Part shown: in pieces, positions 1 through 7,945 of the stretch
Position numbering within the stretch: the first letter of the stretch is position 1
How the letters are laid out: every line of letters begins with the position of its first letter
Assembly (NCBI GenBank): GCA_016285615.1
Contig: JAEERB010000016.1
Location: 1-26,480 of the forward strand
Direction: 5' to 3'
Length of the DNA stretch: 26,480 nt
From: Bacteroidales bacterium
GTDB lineage: Bacteria > Bacteroidota > Bacteroidia > Bacteroidales > WCHB1-69
Position numbers and translations under genes: made by a program
The notes under the pieces: model-generated
Told to the model about the DNA's origin: nothing
The model's database searches: none
What the model saw: the letters and a program-made list of their open reading frames with translations, nothing else

Positions 1-13
1 TTTGTTCTTATTC

Positions 14-919
14 TTATTTCGCCATGATAGCAGCAATGGCGATAGAGTACAATTTTGTTTTGGCGGTGTCGCCACGTGACGAGAGTACGCACGGGGCTTT
101 GGCACCCATCAGCATGGCACCGATTTCGGCGTGGTCGAACTTGGTGCAGCATTTGTAGAATACGTTGGCGCTCTCCAAGTTGGGGAATACCAAGCAGTCG
201 GCATCGCCGGCTACAGGACTAGCCAGTTTCTTGATGGCCACGGTCTCTGCATCCAGTGCGAGGTCGATAGAGAGGGGACCGTCAACCAGGCAGTCGGGGA
301 ACACGCCGCGGTCGGCCATCTTTGCGATGATGGCGGCATCTACGCAGGCGGGCAGTCCGGCCAGCATCTGCTCGGTAGCGCAAACCATAGCTACTTTGGG
401 CTTCTCAATGCCGATGGTCTTGGCGGTTTTGGTCACATATTTCAGCAGGGTCTGCTTTTGCTTCAGGTCGGGAAGCGGAAGAATGGCGCAATCGCTGACA
501 ATCAGCAGTTTATGATATTGCGGGTTTTCGATGACTGCAATGTGAGCCAAGGTAACTTTCGGAGGGCAGAGGCCTTTTTCTTTGTCCAAAATGGCGTGCA
601 TGTACTTGTCGGTTGAGAGCAATCCTTTCATCAGGATGTCACCTTCACCGTTATTGATGAGTTCGCAAGCCTTGGCGGCGGCTTTGTTGGCGTCGCTTTC
701 CTGGATGATGTTGAACTTGGCGGTATCGATGTTCAGCTCTTTGCACACGTTCTCAATGGTGGCTTTGTCGCCAACCAGCGTGGCTTTTACAATGCCCATG
801 TCAACAGCGTTGTTGACAGCTTCGATGGTGTGGGCGTCATTGGCGTAAGCGGCTACCAAACGCTTGGCAGGACGGCTTTTTACCAATTCGACAACTTGAT
901 CTAATTTTGTGATGTTCAT
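14..919 (-). CDS. ptb: Phosphate butyryltransferase
   Basis: Converts butyryl-CoA and phosphate to butyryl phosphate and CoA, the step before butyrate kinase in the fermentative route that yields ATP and butyrate in the cytoplasm. The 301-residue protein has the length and layout of the phosphate acetyl/butyryl transferase family: an N-terminal ANDAHTIEAV segment, the GDILMKGLLSTDKYMHAIL segment around residue 95-115, and the C-terminal MLMGAKAPCVLSSRGDTAKT motif. The ATG at 917-919 is the first in frame. No TAnnTTTG box is visible upstream; the leader is instead an array of 7-bp tandem units (923-971). Its partner buk lies about 7 kb away on the other strand. A phosphate acetyltransferase-like specificity cannot be excluded from sequence, but buk nearby favours butyrate. 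Confidence 0.93.
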   Translation of the reverse strand: MNITKLDQVVELVKSRPAKRLVAAYANDAHTIEAVNNAVDMGIVKATLVGDKATIENVCKELNIDTAKFNIIQESDANKAAAKACELINNGEGDILMKGLLSTDKYMHAILDKEKGLCPPKVTLAHIAVIENPQYHKLLIVSDCAILPLPDLKQKQTLLKYVTKTAKTIGIEKPKVAMVCATEQMLAGLPACVDAAIIAKMADRGVFPDCLVDGPLSIDLALDAETVAIKKLASPVAGDADCLVFPNLESANVFYKCCTKFDHAEIGAMLMGAKAPCVLSSRGDTAKTKLYSIAIAAIMAK

Positions 920-922
920 AGC

Positions 923-971
923 GTTATAGTTTATAGTTTATAATTTATAATTTACAATTTACAATGTATAA
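923..971. repeat. Seven tandem 7-bp units upstream of ptb
   Basis: Seven consecutive heptamers read on the plus strand as GTTATAG, TTTATAG, TTTATAA, TTTATAA, TTTACAA, TTTACAA, TGTATAA. The units drift stepwise, with identical neighbours in pairs. The array starts 4 bp from the ptb start codon, so it occupies the ptb leader or promoter-proximal region. No function is shown; a change in copy number would move anything upstream by 7 bp per unit. Confidence 0.85.
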
Positions 972-993
972 TTAAGTATAAAATTCAAAGAAG

Positions 994-1063
994 TTTTTAG
1001 TTGTTAGTTTTTAGTTCTATAATTCAATAACTCTATAATTCTTCACTCCTCACTTCTCACTCT
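994..1063. repeat. Further heptamer arrays between ptb and the M64 gene
   Basis: Two more short heptamer runs with different sequences lie in the same intergenic gap. TTTTTAG, TTGTTAG, TTTTTAG occupy 994-1014, and TCACTCC, TCACTTC, TCACTCT occupy 1043-1063. The second run ends at the first base of the M64 stop codon. Between them is AT-rich sequence with two copies of TCTATAATTC (1016-1025 and 1032-1041). I see no gene and no convincing terminator in this gap. Confidence 0.75.
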
Positions 1064-2352
1064 TAGTCATTCGTATAATACTTTATCACCTCTATCAGCG
1101 TCTGTTTGCATACGGGGCAGAAGTGGTTGTATAGCAAGTCTTTCATTGTGCATTTTTGGCAGGGACGGAAGACACCTTTGGCTACATAGCCGCCACCTTC
1201 AAACACGCCGGTTGTCTCGCGGTAAGCGGGCGTGGCAGGAGTCGGAATGGGGGTGTCGCTTGAGACGAGTTTTTTCCATTTGTTGTCAAAATCGACCAGC
1301 GTGGTCAGGTTGGGTTCAACGGGTTCCACCCCTTCGGGGTAGTAGTCGCGTACTGACACTTCCGAAGTGTAGTACTCGTCGGCCAAACCGCCCAGTAAAT
1401 GGCCCAACTCATGGACGATTACATAGTCGGAGTGGGTGCCGATGTTGTTGACTGTACAGTAGAAGTTGAAGATGCCACCGCCGCCGTATTTGGCTGTATT
1501 GGCAATGATGACAATGACATCATGCGGTGCCAAGTCAGCAATGTCGTTGAGTTTCCAAACATGAAGACACATCAAATAGCGATCCAGGTTTATTGTATTG
1601 AAACTGCTGTTCAACAAGGTTTTACGGAAAGTGTTCGTGTTGGGGTTGGTGATACCCGACTCTTCCGAATAGCCTTTGATGGCGCGAATGTTGACATGCT
1701 CGGCCAATTCTTTGTAAGGTGAGCAGTTCATAATGTAAGAACAGAATCTGCGCATGTCGCTCTTCATCAGCTCTTTGTCATCTTTAGAGTAACCATCTGG
1801 AATAAAGAGAATGTCGAGACAATCCTCAGCCTTGCCACCGATATGCAAATCCATCACTTGCAAGTCCATCATTTGGTATGGCTTGGAGGGAGTTGAACTC
1901 ATGAGTTCATGCTTGGGATTGAAATAGCCCTCGTATAATTGGGTCTTTTTCTTATATCGGTCGAATGAGGAAAATCTGTAGAGGATGGTCTGTTTGGGCA
2001 TCGGCATGTTGATGCACTCCTCAAAGGTGTCCACGATGGTTTCGCCTTCAACGGTTGTGCGGTATTCGTTGAAAAGGCAGGAATAGCTCCGGCTGTAGAT
2101 GGGAACCATGGTCAGCGAGTCGAATGCTTCGAACAGCACGTCACCGTAGCGGTTGGGTTCGATGAGAAATTGTCGCGTGCCCGTCCAGCCCTCGCGGGTT
2201 TTGTAGGCAGAAATCTCTACAGCCTCCTGATGCTTATTGCCAATGTGCAGGTAGTCGATACGTAATGTGCGTTGGCTGAAGTAGTCGTCAAAATTCTGCG
2301 CAAACAATCCTACAGTGCAGAATAGCAGTAAACCTGACAGCAGAGCTCTCAT
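1063..2352 (-). CDS. Secreted M64-family (IgA peptidase-like) metallopeptidase
   Basis: Predicted zinc metallopeptidase of the M64 family, acting outside the cytoplasm. The 429-residue protein starts with a signal peptide (about residues 1-19, ending FAQ). Residues 20-160 match the M64 N-terminal region in character, and the catalytic part holds the zinc motif HELGHLLGGLADEYY with H314, E315, H318, G321 and D325 in the HExxHxxGxxxD arrangement. The C-terminus carries two CxxC pairs (CQKC and CPVC), which could form a structural zinc site or disulfides. No T9SS sorting domain is visible, so it is probably periplasmic or released by another route. The start lies 33 bp after the topA stop with no promoter seen, so co-transcription with topA is likely. 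M64 peptidases include a clostridial IgA protease, but substrate cannot be assigned here. Confidence 0.88.
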   Translation of the reverse strand: MRALLSGLLLFCTVGLFAQNFDDYFSQRTLRIDYLHIGNKHQEAVEISAYKTREGWTGTRQFLIEPNRYGDVLFEAFDSLTMVPIYSRSYSCLFNEYRTTVEGETIVDTFEECINMPMPKQTILYRFSSFDRYKKKTQLYEGYFNPKHELMSSTPSKPYQMMDLQVMDLHIGGKAEDCLDILFIPDGYSKDDKELMKSDMRRFCSYIMNCSPYKELAEHVNIRAIKGYSEESGITNPNTNTFRKTLLNSSFNTINLDRYLMCLHVWKLNDIADLAPHDVIVIIANTAKYGGGGIFNFYCTVNNIGTHSDYVIVHELGHLLGGLADEYYTSEVSVRDYYPEGVEPVEPNLTTLVDFDNKWKKLVSSDTPIPTPATPAYRETTGVFEGGGYVAKGVFRPCQKCTMKDLLYNHFCPVCKQTLIEVIKYYTND

Positions 2353-2385
2353 AATGGTATGTTTTACAATGGTTTAACCCATGTA

Positions 2386-4881
2386 TTATTTCTTGCGTGT
2401 GCCGCCTCGTTTTTTAGCGGAAGGGGCAATGGTGGACATGATTTGTAAGCAGTCGGCGTAAGTGAGTGTCTCGGGATTCTTGTCTTTCGGGATTTTGAAA
2501 TTGTTGCTTCCGTTGGTAAGGTAAGCTCCGTAGTGACCGTTCATCACCTTGATATTCTCGTCTTCAGCAAAGGTGGCAATCACGTTCTTATTGCTGTTCT
2601 GTCCCAATAACTCAATGGCTTTGTCGAGAGTTATTTCATTGATATTAAATCCTTTACCTAAAGTATAATTCTTGTTGTTGTATTTGAGGTAAGGACCATA
2701 CTTGCCGACTGCGGCCACAATTTCCAGGCCGTTGTACATGCCGATGCTGTGCGGTGCGCGCTCGGCGTCGGTCTTCTTTTTCTGTTCTATCAGTTCGAGG
2801 CATCTTTCGTAGGAAACCTCCGTCGGCTCATCTTCCTTGGGCAAAGTGACAAACTTGTTGTCGTAGCGGATATAAGGTCCGAATTTGCCGATGCCGATGG
2901 TGATGTCTGCACCTTCGTATTTGCCAACGACGCGTGGTAACTTGAAGAGTTCGAGAGCCTCTTCCAGCGTGATGTTGTCGATGGATTGGGTCTTTTTCAG
3001 TCGTGCATATTTCGGTTTCTTGTCGTCGCTAACTTCGCCAATTTGTGCCATGGGGCCGTACTTGCCTAACTTGGCGTACACATTCTCGCCAGTTTTCGGA
3101 TCCTTGCCGAGCAGTCTTTCGCCGCTGGCTTTGGCCGAGTGCGTCATGGCTTCTTCAATGGTGGGGTGGAAGTGATGGTAGAAATCGGTCATCATCTTCT
3201 GCCATTCCACTGACCCTTCGGCAATGTCATCGAATTCCTTCTCCACATCGGCGGTGAAGCCATAGTCCATAATCTGGCTGAAGTTCTTCTGCAGAAAGTC
3301 GTTGACTACATATCCAATATCGGTAGGGAAGAGTTTGTCTTTCTCCATACCATATTTTTCTTTCTTAACGGTTTCCTTTATCGCCTTGTTTTTCAGTGTA
3401 ATCTGGCAATAATCTCTTTCCTGGCCCGGAAGGCTCTTCTTCTCCACATATTGTCTATCTTGGATGGTGGTGATGGTGGGAGCATAGGTCGAGGGACGGC
3501 CAATGCCTAATTCTTCCATTTTCTTTACCAGACTGGCTTCAGTGTAACGCAAAGGAGGTTGAGAGAATTTCTGTACGGCCGAAATTTCGTTGGCATACAG
3601 CTTTTCGCCTTTTTTTACGGGTGAGAGGAATTCCTTGTCCGTCTCCTCTTCTTCATCCTTGGATTCGATATATACTTTCAGAAAGCCTTGGAAGAGAACA
3701 ACTTCTCCAGTCGAAACGAACTGTTCGCTGCGACCATCCACGGGGATTCTGATTTCGGTCTTTTCAATTTTGGCATCGCTCATTTGAGAGGCGATGGTAC
3801 GACGCCAAATCAGTTCGTACAACTTTTTGGCATCCTTGTCACCGTCAATAGTGTGATTCGACAGAAATGTGGGGCGGATGGCTTCGTGCGCTTCCTGTGC
3901 CCCCTTGCTCTTGGTGACATACTTGCGCGTGTGCGCATAGTCGGCACCGTACAATTTGGTGATTTCCTCTTTGGCGGTGTTCAGGGCCAACGATGACAGG
4001 TTAACCGAGTCGGTACGCATGTAGGTAATGTAACCGGCTTCGTACAGCTGTTGTGCTACCATCATGGTTTTCTTCACGGGGAATCCCAACTTGCGGGAAG
4101 CCTCCTGTTGCAGGGTGGAGGTGGTGAAGGGTGGTGCTGGCGACTTTTTGCTGGGATTGGTCTCAATGCTGTCGATGGTGAAGGCTTCGATGTTCTTGCA
4201 ATCTTCCAGGAAAGCAACAGCCTCTTCTTTCGTGTTGAATTTCTTGTTCAGGTCGGCTTTCAGCGTATGGCTCTTATCCAGAACGGAGGTGAAGGTGCCG
4301 CCCACTTTGTACGAAGAGGTGGTCTTGAATTGGTTGATTTCGCGCTCGCGTTCCACAATCAGTTTTACGGTGACTGATTGCACGCGGCCGGCCGACAGTT
4401 GGGGTTTCACTTTGTGCCACAGCACAGGCGACAACTCAAAACCTACCAAGCGGTCGAGCACACGGCGTGCTTGTTGGGCGTTCACCAGATTAACATCCAG
4501 CTGGCGGGGATGAGCCAAGGCGTTGTCAATAGCTGACTTGGTAATCTCGTGAAATACAATACGTTTTACTTTGTCAGCAGGAATCTTAACGGTGTCAATC
4601 AAATGCCACGAAATGGCTTCTCCTTCACGGTCATCATCAGTTGCCAACCAAACAGTGTCGGCTTTTTCCGATAACTTCTTAATCTCTTGTATCAGCTTTT
4701 TCTTGTCGTCAATGATTTCGTATTTCGGAGTGAACGACTTCTCAATGTCGATACCTATATCTTTTTGAGGCAAATCACGGATGTGTCCTTTACTGGAGAT
4801 AACATCAAACTCTTTACCTATGAATTTCTGAATGGTTTTGGCTTTCGCGGGTGACTCAACAATAATCAGATCCTTGCTCAT
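2386..4881 (-). CDS. topA: DNA topoisomerase I (type IA)
   Basis: Relaxes negatively supercoiled DNA by a transient 5'-phosphotyrosine break. The 831-residue protein shows the TOPRIM domain (E9 in VESPAKAKT; TDDDREGEA at 81-89) and the active-site tyrosine Y287 in GYITYMRTDS. After the core, the C-terminus lacks the zinc fingers of the E. coli enzyme. It instead has at least four repeats of the topoisomerase C-terminal repeat type (LGKYGPMAQIG, GIGKFGPYIRYD, AVGKYGPYLKY, MNGHYGAYLTNG), then a basic tail (AKKRGGTRKK). This layout is normal for Bacteroidota. A promoter is visible at 4914-4943. Confidence 0.97.
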   Translation of the reverse strand: MSKDLIIVESPAKAKTIQKFIGKEFDVISSKGHIRDLPQKDIGIDIEKSFTPKYEIIDDKKKLIQEIKKLSEKADTVWLATDDDREGEAISWHLIDTVKIPADKVKRIVFHEITKSAIDNALAHPRQLDVNLVNAQQARRVLDRLVGFELSPVLWHKVKPQLSAGRVQSVTVKLIVEREREINQFKTTSSYKVGGTFTSVLDKSHTLKADLNKKFNTKEEAVAFLEDCKNIEAFTIDSIETNPSKKSPAPPFTTSTLQQEASRKLGFPVKKTMMVAQQLYEAGYITYMRTDSVNLSSLALNTAKEEITKLYGADYAHTRKYVTKSKGAQEAHEAIRPTFLSNHTIDGDKDAKKLYELIWRRTIASQMSDAKIEKTEIRIPVDGRSEQFVSTGEVVLFQGFLKVYIESKDEEEETDKEFLSPVKKGEKLYANEISAVQKFSQPPLRYTEASLVKKMEELGIGRPSTYAPTITTIQDRQYVEKKSLPGQERDYCQITLKNKAIKETVKKEKYGMEKDKLFPTDIGYVVNDFLQKNFSQIMDYGFTADVEKEFDDIAEGSVEWQKMMTDFYHHFHPTIEEAMTHSAKASGERLLGKDPKTGENVYAKLGKYGPMAQIGEVSDDKKPKYARLKKTQSIDNITLEEALELFKLPRVVGKYEGADITIGIGKFGPYIRYDNKFVTLPKEDEPTEVSYERCLELIEQKKKTDAERAPHSIGMYNGLEIVAAVGKYGPYLKYNNKNYTLGKGFNINEITLDKAIELLGQNSNKNVIATFAEDENIKVMNGHYGAYLTNGSNNFKIPKDKNPETLTYADCLQIMSTIAPSAKKRGGTRKK

Positions 4882-4913
4882 ATTCTATCTTTTTGTTGGT
4901 TTGAAAAAGTGTG

Positions 4914-4943
4914 CAAAAGTACAAGTTTTTTTTATTTAACAAA
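4914..4943 (-). promoter_or_regulatory. Bacteroidota-type promoter for topA
   Basis: Read on the minus strand this is TTTG (4940-4943), an 18-bp spacer, then TACTTTTG (4914-4921), matching the TAnnTTTG -7 box. The spacer is slightly shorter than the usual 19-21 bp. It lies in the gap between the methyltransferase gene and topA, about 33 bp before the topA ATG. Confidence 0.6.
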
Positions 4944-4950
4944 TTTTTTC

Positions 4951-4977
4951 TTTCAATACTTTTGTAAAATATTGAAA
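4951..4977. other. AT-rich inverted repeat at the methyltransferase 3' end
   Basis: TTTCAATA (4951-4958) and TATTGAAA (4970-4977) form an 8-bp perfect inverted repeat, and part of the intervening sequence (CTTTTGTAAAA) can extend the stem. It overlaps the stop codon of the methyltransferase gene. No T-tract follows on either strand, so it does not look like a standard Rho-independent terminator. It could still protect the mRNA 3' end. Confidence 0.4.
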
Positions 4978-5486
4978 ATGTGCCAGATAACAATTCCTGT
5001 GGCGATGGATACATTAAATGAGTGTTTGGTGCCTTTTTGCGGAATCTCAATGGCTCCGTCGCAATGGGGCAGCACATTGTCGTCCACGCCGAAGAGTTCA
5101 TTGCCGGCAATGATGGCGGTCTTCTTGCCTGCAGTAGGCTGGAATTGGTCCAGCATAATGGAACTGTCGGTCTGTTCGAGGGCATAAACCTCCACGCCCT
5201 CTGCTTTCAGCCGTTGCACGAGCGTGGCCGTATCTTCCGCATATTCCCAATCGACCGATTCGGTAGCGCCGAGGGCGGTCTTGGCAATCTCTTTGTTGGG
5301 TGGGCAAGCCGTGATGCCGCACAGGTAGAGCTTTTCGACCGCAAAGCCGTCGCAGGTGCGGAAGATGGAGCCCACATTGTTCATGCTGCGCACGTTGTCG
5401 AGGATGACAATGAGTGGAGTTTTGTCCTGTTTGTGAAATTCTTCCGCGCTGACGCGGTGAAGTTCCCCCATGGAGAGTTTTTTCAT
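4953..5486 (-). CDS. SpoU/TrmH-family RNA 2'-O-methyltransferase
   Basis: Predicted S-adenosylmethionine-dependent ribose methyltransferase of the SPOUT class, acting on tRNA or rRNA in the cytoplasm. The 177-residue protein contains the three SpoU motifs: NVRSMNNVGSIFRTCDGF (about residues 30-47), AIIAGNELFGV (about 123-133), and IEIPQKGTKHSFNVSIATG (about 146-164), the knotted SAM-binding end. It is a short form without an N-terminal L30e-like substrate domain, so the RNA target cannot be given. It starts 5 bp after the stop of the second ABC permease and is probably the last gene of that operon. Confidence 0.9.
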   Translation of the reverse strand: MKKLSMGELHRVSAEEFHKQDKTPLIVILDNVRSMNNVGSIFRTCDGFAVEKLYLCGITACPPNKEIAKTALGATESVDWEYAEDTATLVQRLKAEGVEVYALEQTDSSIMLDQFQPTAGKKTAIIAGNELFGVDDNVLPHCDGAIEIPQKGTKHSFNVSIATGIVIWHIFNILQKY

Positions 5487-5491
5487 CTGTT

Positions 5492-6607
5492 TTATTTTAC
5501 TCTATCGCGATAGAAAATCAGCGCTGCAGTGTTCAGCACTACAGCCATGACGGATAGGATGATAATCTGTTTCTGTATATCGTGAATAGTACTTCCTTTC
5601 AAAATGATTTGCTTGATGACATCCATAAAGAATGACATGGGGTTCAGGTAGTTGAGATGCAATGCCCACGAGGGCATGCCCTCTGTCGGGGTGAACAGGC
5701 CACTGAGCAGCACGAAAACGATGAAGAGGAAGAAGACGATGAACATCGCCTGCAGCTGGTTTTCGGAGATGCTGGAGATGAAGAAGCCCAGGCCTACCAT
5801 CACGAAAAGGTAGATGGCAGTAACACCAAGCAGCAGTATCACGCTGCCTTGCACCGAAATGTGGAAGATGAAGTACATCAGCACCAAGCCGACCATGAAC
5901 TCCATCATACCCAGAATCCAGAAGGGGATGGTTTTGCCCAATAGGAATTGCCATTTCTTGATGGGGGTGACGTTAATCTGTTCGATGGTGCCGATTTCTT
6001 TCTCGCGCACAAGGTTCAGCGCAGTGACATAGGCACCGATGAGTGTAACCAGAATGACCAAAATGCCAGGCACAATGATGTTTTTGTAGTTCATCTGCTC
6101 GTTGTACCAGTAGATATTGGTGGTCACAATCTGCGACAAGTCGGTGGTGATGGCACCGCTATTCTCGGCCATGTTGCTCATGAAATTACCCAGCACGGCC
6201 TGCACATAGCCAATGCCGATGCCCGCTTTCACGCTGTTGATGGCGTTGGCGGTGACAGCAATGTTGCATTGCTCCTGATTCATGATGCTCTTCTCCAAAC
6301 CCGCAGGCAATTCCACAATGAAGTCAATCTCATCTTTCTTCATCATGTAGTCGGCTATCTTTTTGGAATCTATTAGTCCATGACTTACAAAATGTTTTGA
6401 GGCGGCGAAGTCGTTGATGATATTGCGTGAGGTGGAAGAGTGGTCGTTGTCGATGAAGGCGATCTCCAAGACTTTGATTTCGTAGTCGGCGGTAAACGGG
6501 AAGAGGATAAATTGAGCCAACGGAGCCACAATCAGGATGCTGAGCAGCAGCGGACTGCGGAAGACCTGCAAGAATTCTTTTTTGATAAGGATGAAGATGG
6601 TCCGCAT
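5492..6607 (-). CDS. ABC-2 type transporter permease (second of pair)
   Basis: Inner-membrane permease subunit of an ABC exporter. The 371-residue protein has the ABC-2/YbhS-YhiH-like layout: a cytoplasmic start (MRTIFILIKKEFLQVFRSP), one membrane segment (about residues 20-40), a long extracytoplasmic domain, then about five membrane helices from residue 175 on. The conserved cytoplasmic stretch NLVREKEIGTIEQINVTPI precedes the second helix. It begins 2 bp after the stop of its paralogue, a normal arrangement for a permease heterodimer. No ATP-binding subunit, membrane fusion protein or TolC-like channel is encoded nearby in the window. The substrate is unknown. Confidence 0.9.
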   Translation of the reverse strand: MRTIFILIKKEFLQVFRSPLLLSILIVAPLAQFILFPFTADYEIKVLEIAFIDNDHSSTSRNIINDFAASKHFVSHGLIDSKKIADYMMKKDEIDFIVELPAGLEKSIMNQEQCNIAVTANAINSVKAGIGIGYVQAVLGNFMSNMAENSGAITTDLSQIVTTNIYWYNEQMNYKNIIVPGILVILVTLIGAYVTALNLVREKEIGTIEQINVTPIKKWQFLLGKTIPFWILGMMEFMVGLVLMYFIFHISVQGSVILLLGVTAIYLFVMVGLGFFISSISENQLQAMFIVFFLFIVFVLLSGLFTPTEGMPSWALHLNYLNPMSFFMDVIKQIILKGSTIHDIQKQIIILSVMAVVLNTAALIFYRDRVK

Positions 6608-6609
6608 GG

Positions 6610-7710
6610 CTATTTTCTTTTATCGATTCGGGTTAAACTGAAGCTGATGAGTATGATGGACATACCCGTCAGGATGGCCAGATACTTCCAGATTTCGGAA
6701 AATCCGGAGCCTTTGATCATCACGTCCTTGATGGCGATGATGAACCATTTGGCAGGGAATATGTCGGCGAGAATTTGGAAGAAGTAGGGCATATTGTCGA
6801 GCGGAAAGAGAAAGCCCGACAGCAACACGGTAGGCAGGAACAGCCCCATCATGGTCACCATCATGGCGTCGAGCTGGGTGCGGCCAATGGCCGAAATCAT
6901 CAGGCCGAATGAAGCGGAGGTGAACATGAAGATGATGCACAGCAGCAACAGGAACCAGATGCTTCCCTTGATGGGCATGTGGAACACGGTGACGCTGATG
7001 ATGAGAATGAAGATGGTGCAGATGAACGAAATGATCATGTAGGGAATCACCTTGCCGATGACCACGTAGATCTTCTTGACGGGCGTGATGAGCAGCATGT
7101 TCATCGAGCCGGTCTCCTTCTCGCGTGCGAGCGTGATGGACGACATGAGCGCCGTCACGATAATCATGATGAGGGCGATGATGCCTGGCACGAACATATA
7201 GACGCTGTCCATCTTTGGGTTGTACTCCATCTTGGTCGAGATGTTGAACGGGACAAGGTTCACCCCGTTGTTGTACTCGGTGGTGAAGTCGTTGAATATG
7301 GACTTCATATAATTGTTGAGTACGGAGGCGATGTTAAGGTCGGAAACGTCGCTAATAATCTGTATTTCAACTATTTTTTCCTTCTCTAATTTCTCTTCAA
7401 AATTAGTCGGAATGATGAGGGCCAGTTTGATTTCCTTGGTTTTGAAATCCTGGTCAATGTCGGCTTCTGTTTCAGGGTAGGAGACGATTTGGAAGTAGTT
7501 GGAGGCAGTGATGATATCGATCAGCTTTTTCGACTGGCTATCCATCGACTGGTCCATGACGGCAATCTTGGCGTTGCGGATTTCGGTGCTGATGGTGAAG
7601 CCCAGCAGGAGCACCAGCATGATAGGCATAGCCAGCACAAGAAAAAAGGTAATCTTGTCCCTAAAAATATGGATAAACTCTTTCTTGAGAATGGCTCGTA
7701 ATTCTTTCAT
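6610..7710 (-). CDS. ABC-2 type transporter permease (first of pair)
   Basis: Paralogue of the next gene, with the same layout: the cytoplasmic start MKELRAILKKEFIHIFRD, a membrane segment near residue 20-40, a large extracytoplasmic region, then five or so helices. The conserved loop TLAREKETGSMNMLLITPV is present. I place the start at the ATG at 7708-7710. The frame stays open to 7773, but that extension is hydrophilic, unlike the family, and would overlap a -7 box at 7771-7778. The encoded protein is then 366 residues. The two permeases probably form a heterodimer whose ATPase is encoded elsewhere. Confidence 0.88.
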   Translation of the reverse strand: MKELRAILKKEFIHIFRDKITFFLVLAMPIMLVLLLGFTISTEIRNAKIAVMDQSMDSQSKKLIDIITASNYFQIVSYPETEADIDQDFKTKEIKLALIIPTNFEEKLEKEKIVEIQIISDVSDLNIASVLNNYMKSIFNDFTTEYNNGVNLVPFNISTKMEYNPKMDSVYMFVPGIIALIMIIVTALMSSITLAREKETGSMNMLLITPVKKIYVVIGKVIPYMIISFICTIFILIISVTVFHMPIKGSIWFLLLLCIIFMFTSASFGLMISAIGRTQLDAMMVTMMGLFLPTVLLSGFLFPLDNMPYFFQILADIFPAKWFIIAIKDVMIKGSGFSEIWKYLAILTGMSIILISFSLTRIDKRK

Positions 7711-7770
7711 GCAGAGGACTTCTAGCGCCAATTTGGGCGGTGGTCCATGACCGACAGCGATTTGCGCGTG

Positions 7771-7778
7771 CAAATATA
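7771..7778 (-). promoter_or_regulatory. Candidate -7 box for the permease operon
   Basis: The minus strand reads TATATTTG, an exact TAnnTTTG box, 61 bp upstream of the chosen ATG. No TTTG at the expected -33 distance was found, so this is a half-promoter call. It supports the shorter start for the first permease. Confidence 0.4.
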
Positions 7779-7830
7779 CATCATCTTTTTTAATATGTAA
7801 TAGACCATTTTAAGCCTGTGCTCTCCACAA

Positions 7831-7862
7831 TTTGTTTTTGAAACAAAAAAGGTGTATATTTG
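7831..7862 (+). promoter_or_regulatory. Bacteroidota-type promoter for buk
   Basis: TTTG (7831-7834), a 20-bp spacer and TATATTTG (7855-7862) match the -33/-7 consensus of the Bacteroidota primary sigma factor. The predicted transcript has a leader of about 75 nt before the buk ATG and probably carries buk, nadK and purE. Confidence 0.72.
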
Positions 7863-7868
7863 CACACG

Positions 7869-7897
7869 ATTAACAGGAGATGGTTTCCCTTGTTAAT
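7869..7897 (+). other. Leader hairpin upstream of buk
   Basis: ATTAACAGG (7869-7877) can pair with CC-T-TGTTAAT (7888-7897), leaving one bulged T and a loop of about 10 nt. It sits at the 5' end of the predicted buk leader. It may be a simple mRNA-stabilising hairpin; no known riboswitch is recognised. Confidence 0.35.
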
Positions 7898-7945
7898 ACA
7901 AACCCTAACCTTGAATATCAATTAGTTTAACTACAAAACATTATA

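Noticed and set aside
131..616. Plus-strand frames within ptb, and similar long antisense frames within topA, the ABC permeases and the beta-helix gene
   Set aside because: They lie opposite genes with clear family motifs, have biased low-complexity composition, and lack promoters.
4951..4977. Terminator for the permease-methyltransferase operon
   Set aside because: The inverted repeat is AT-only at its core and is not followed by a T-tract on the minus strand; kept only as an inverted repeat.
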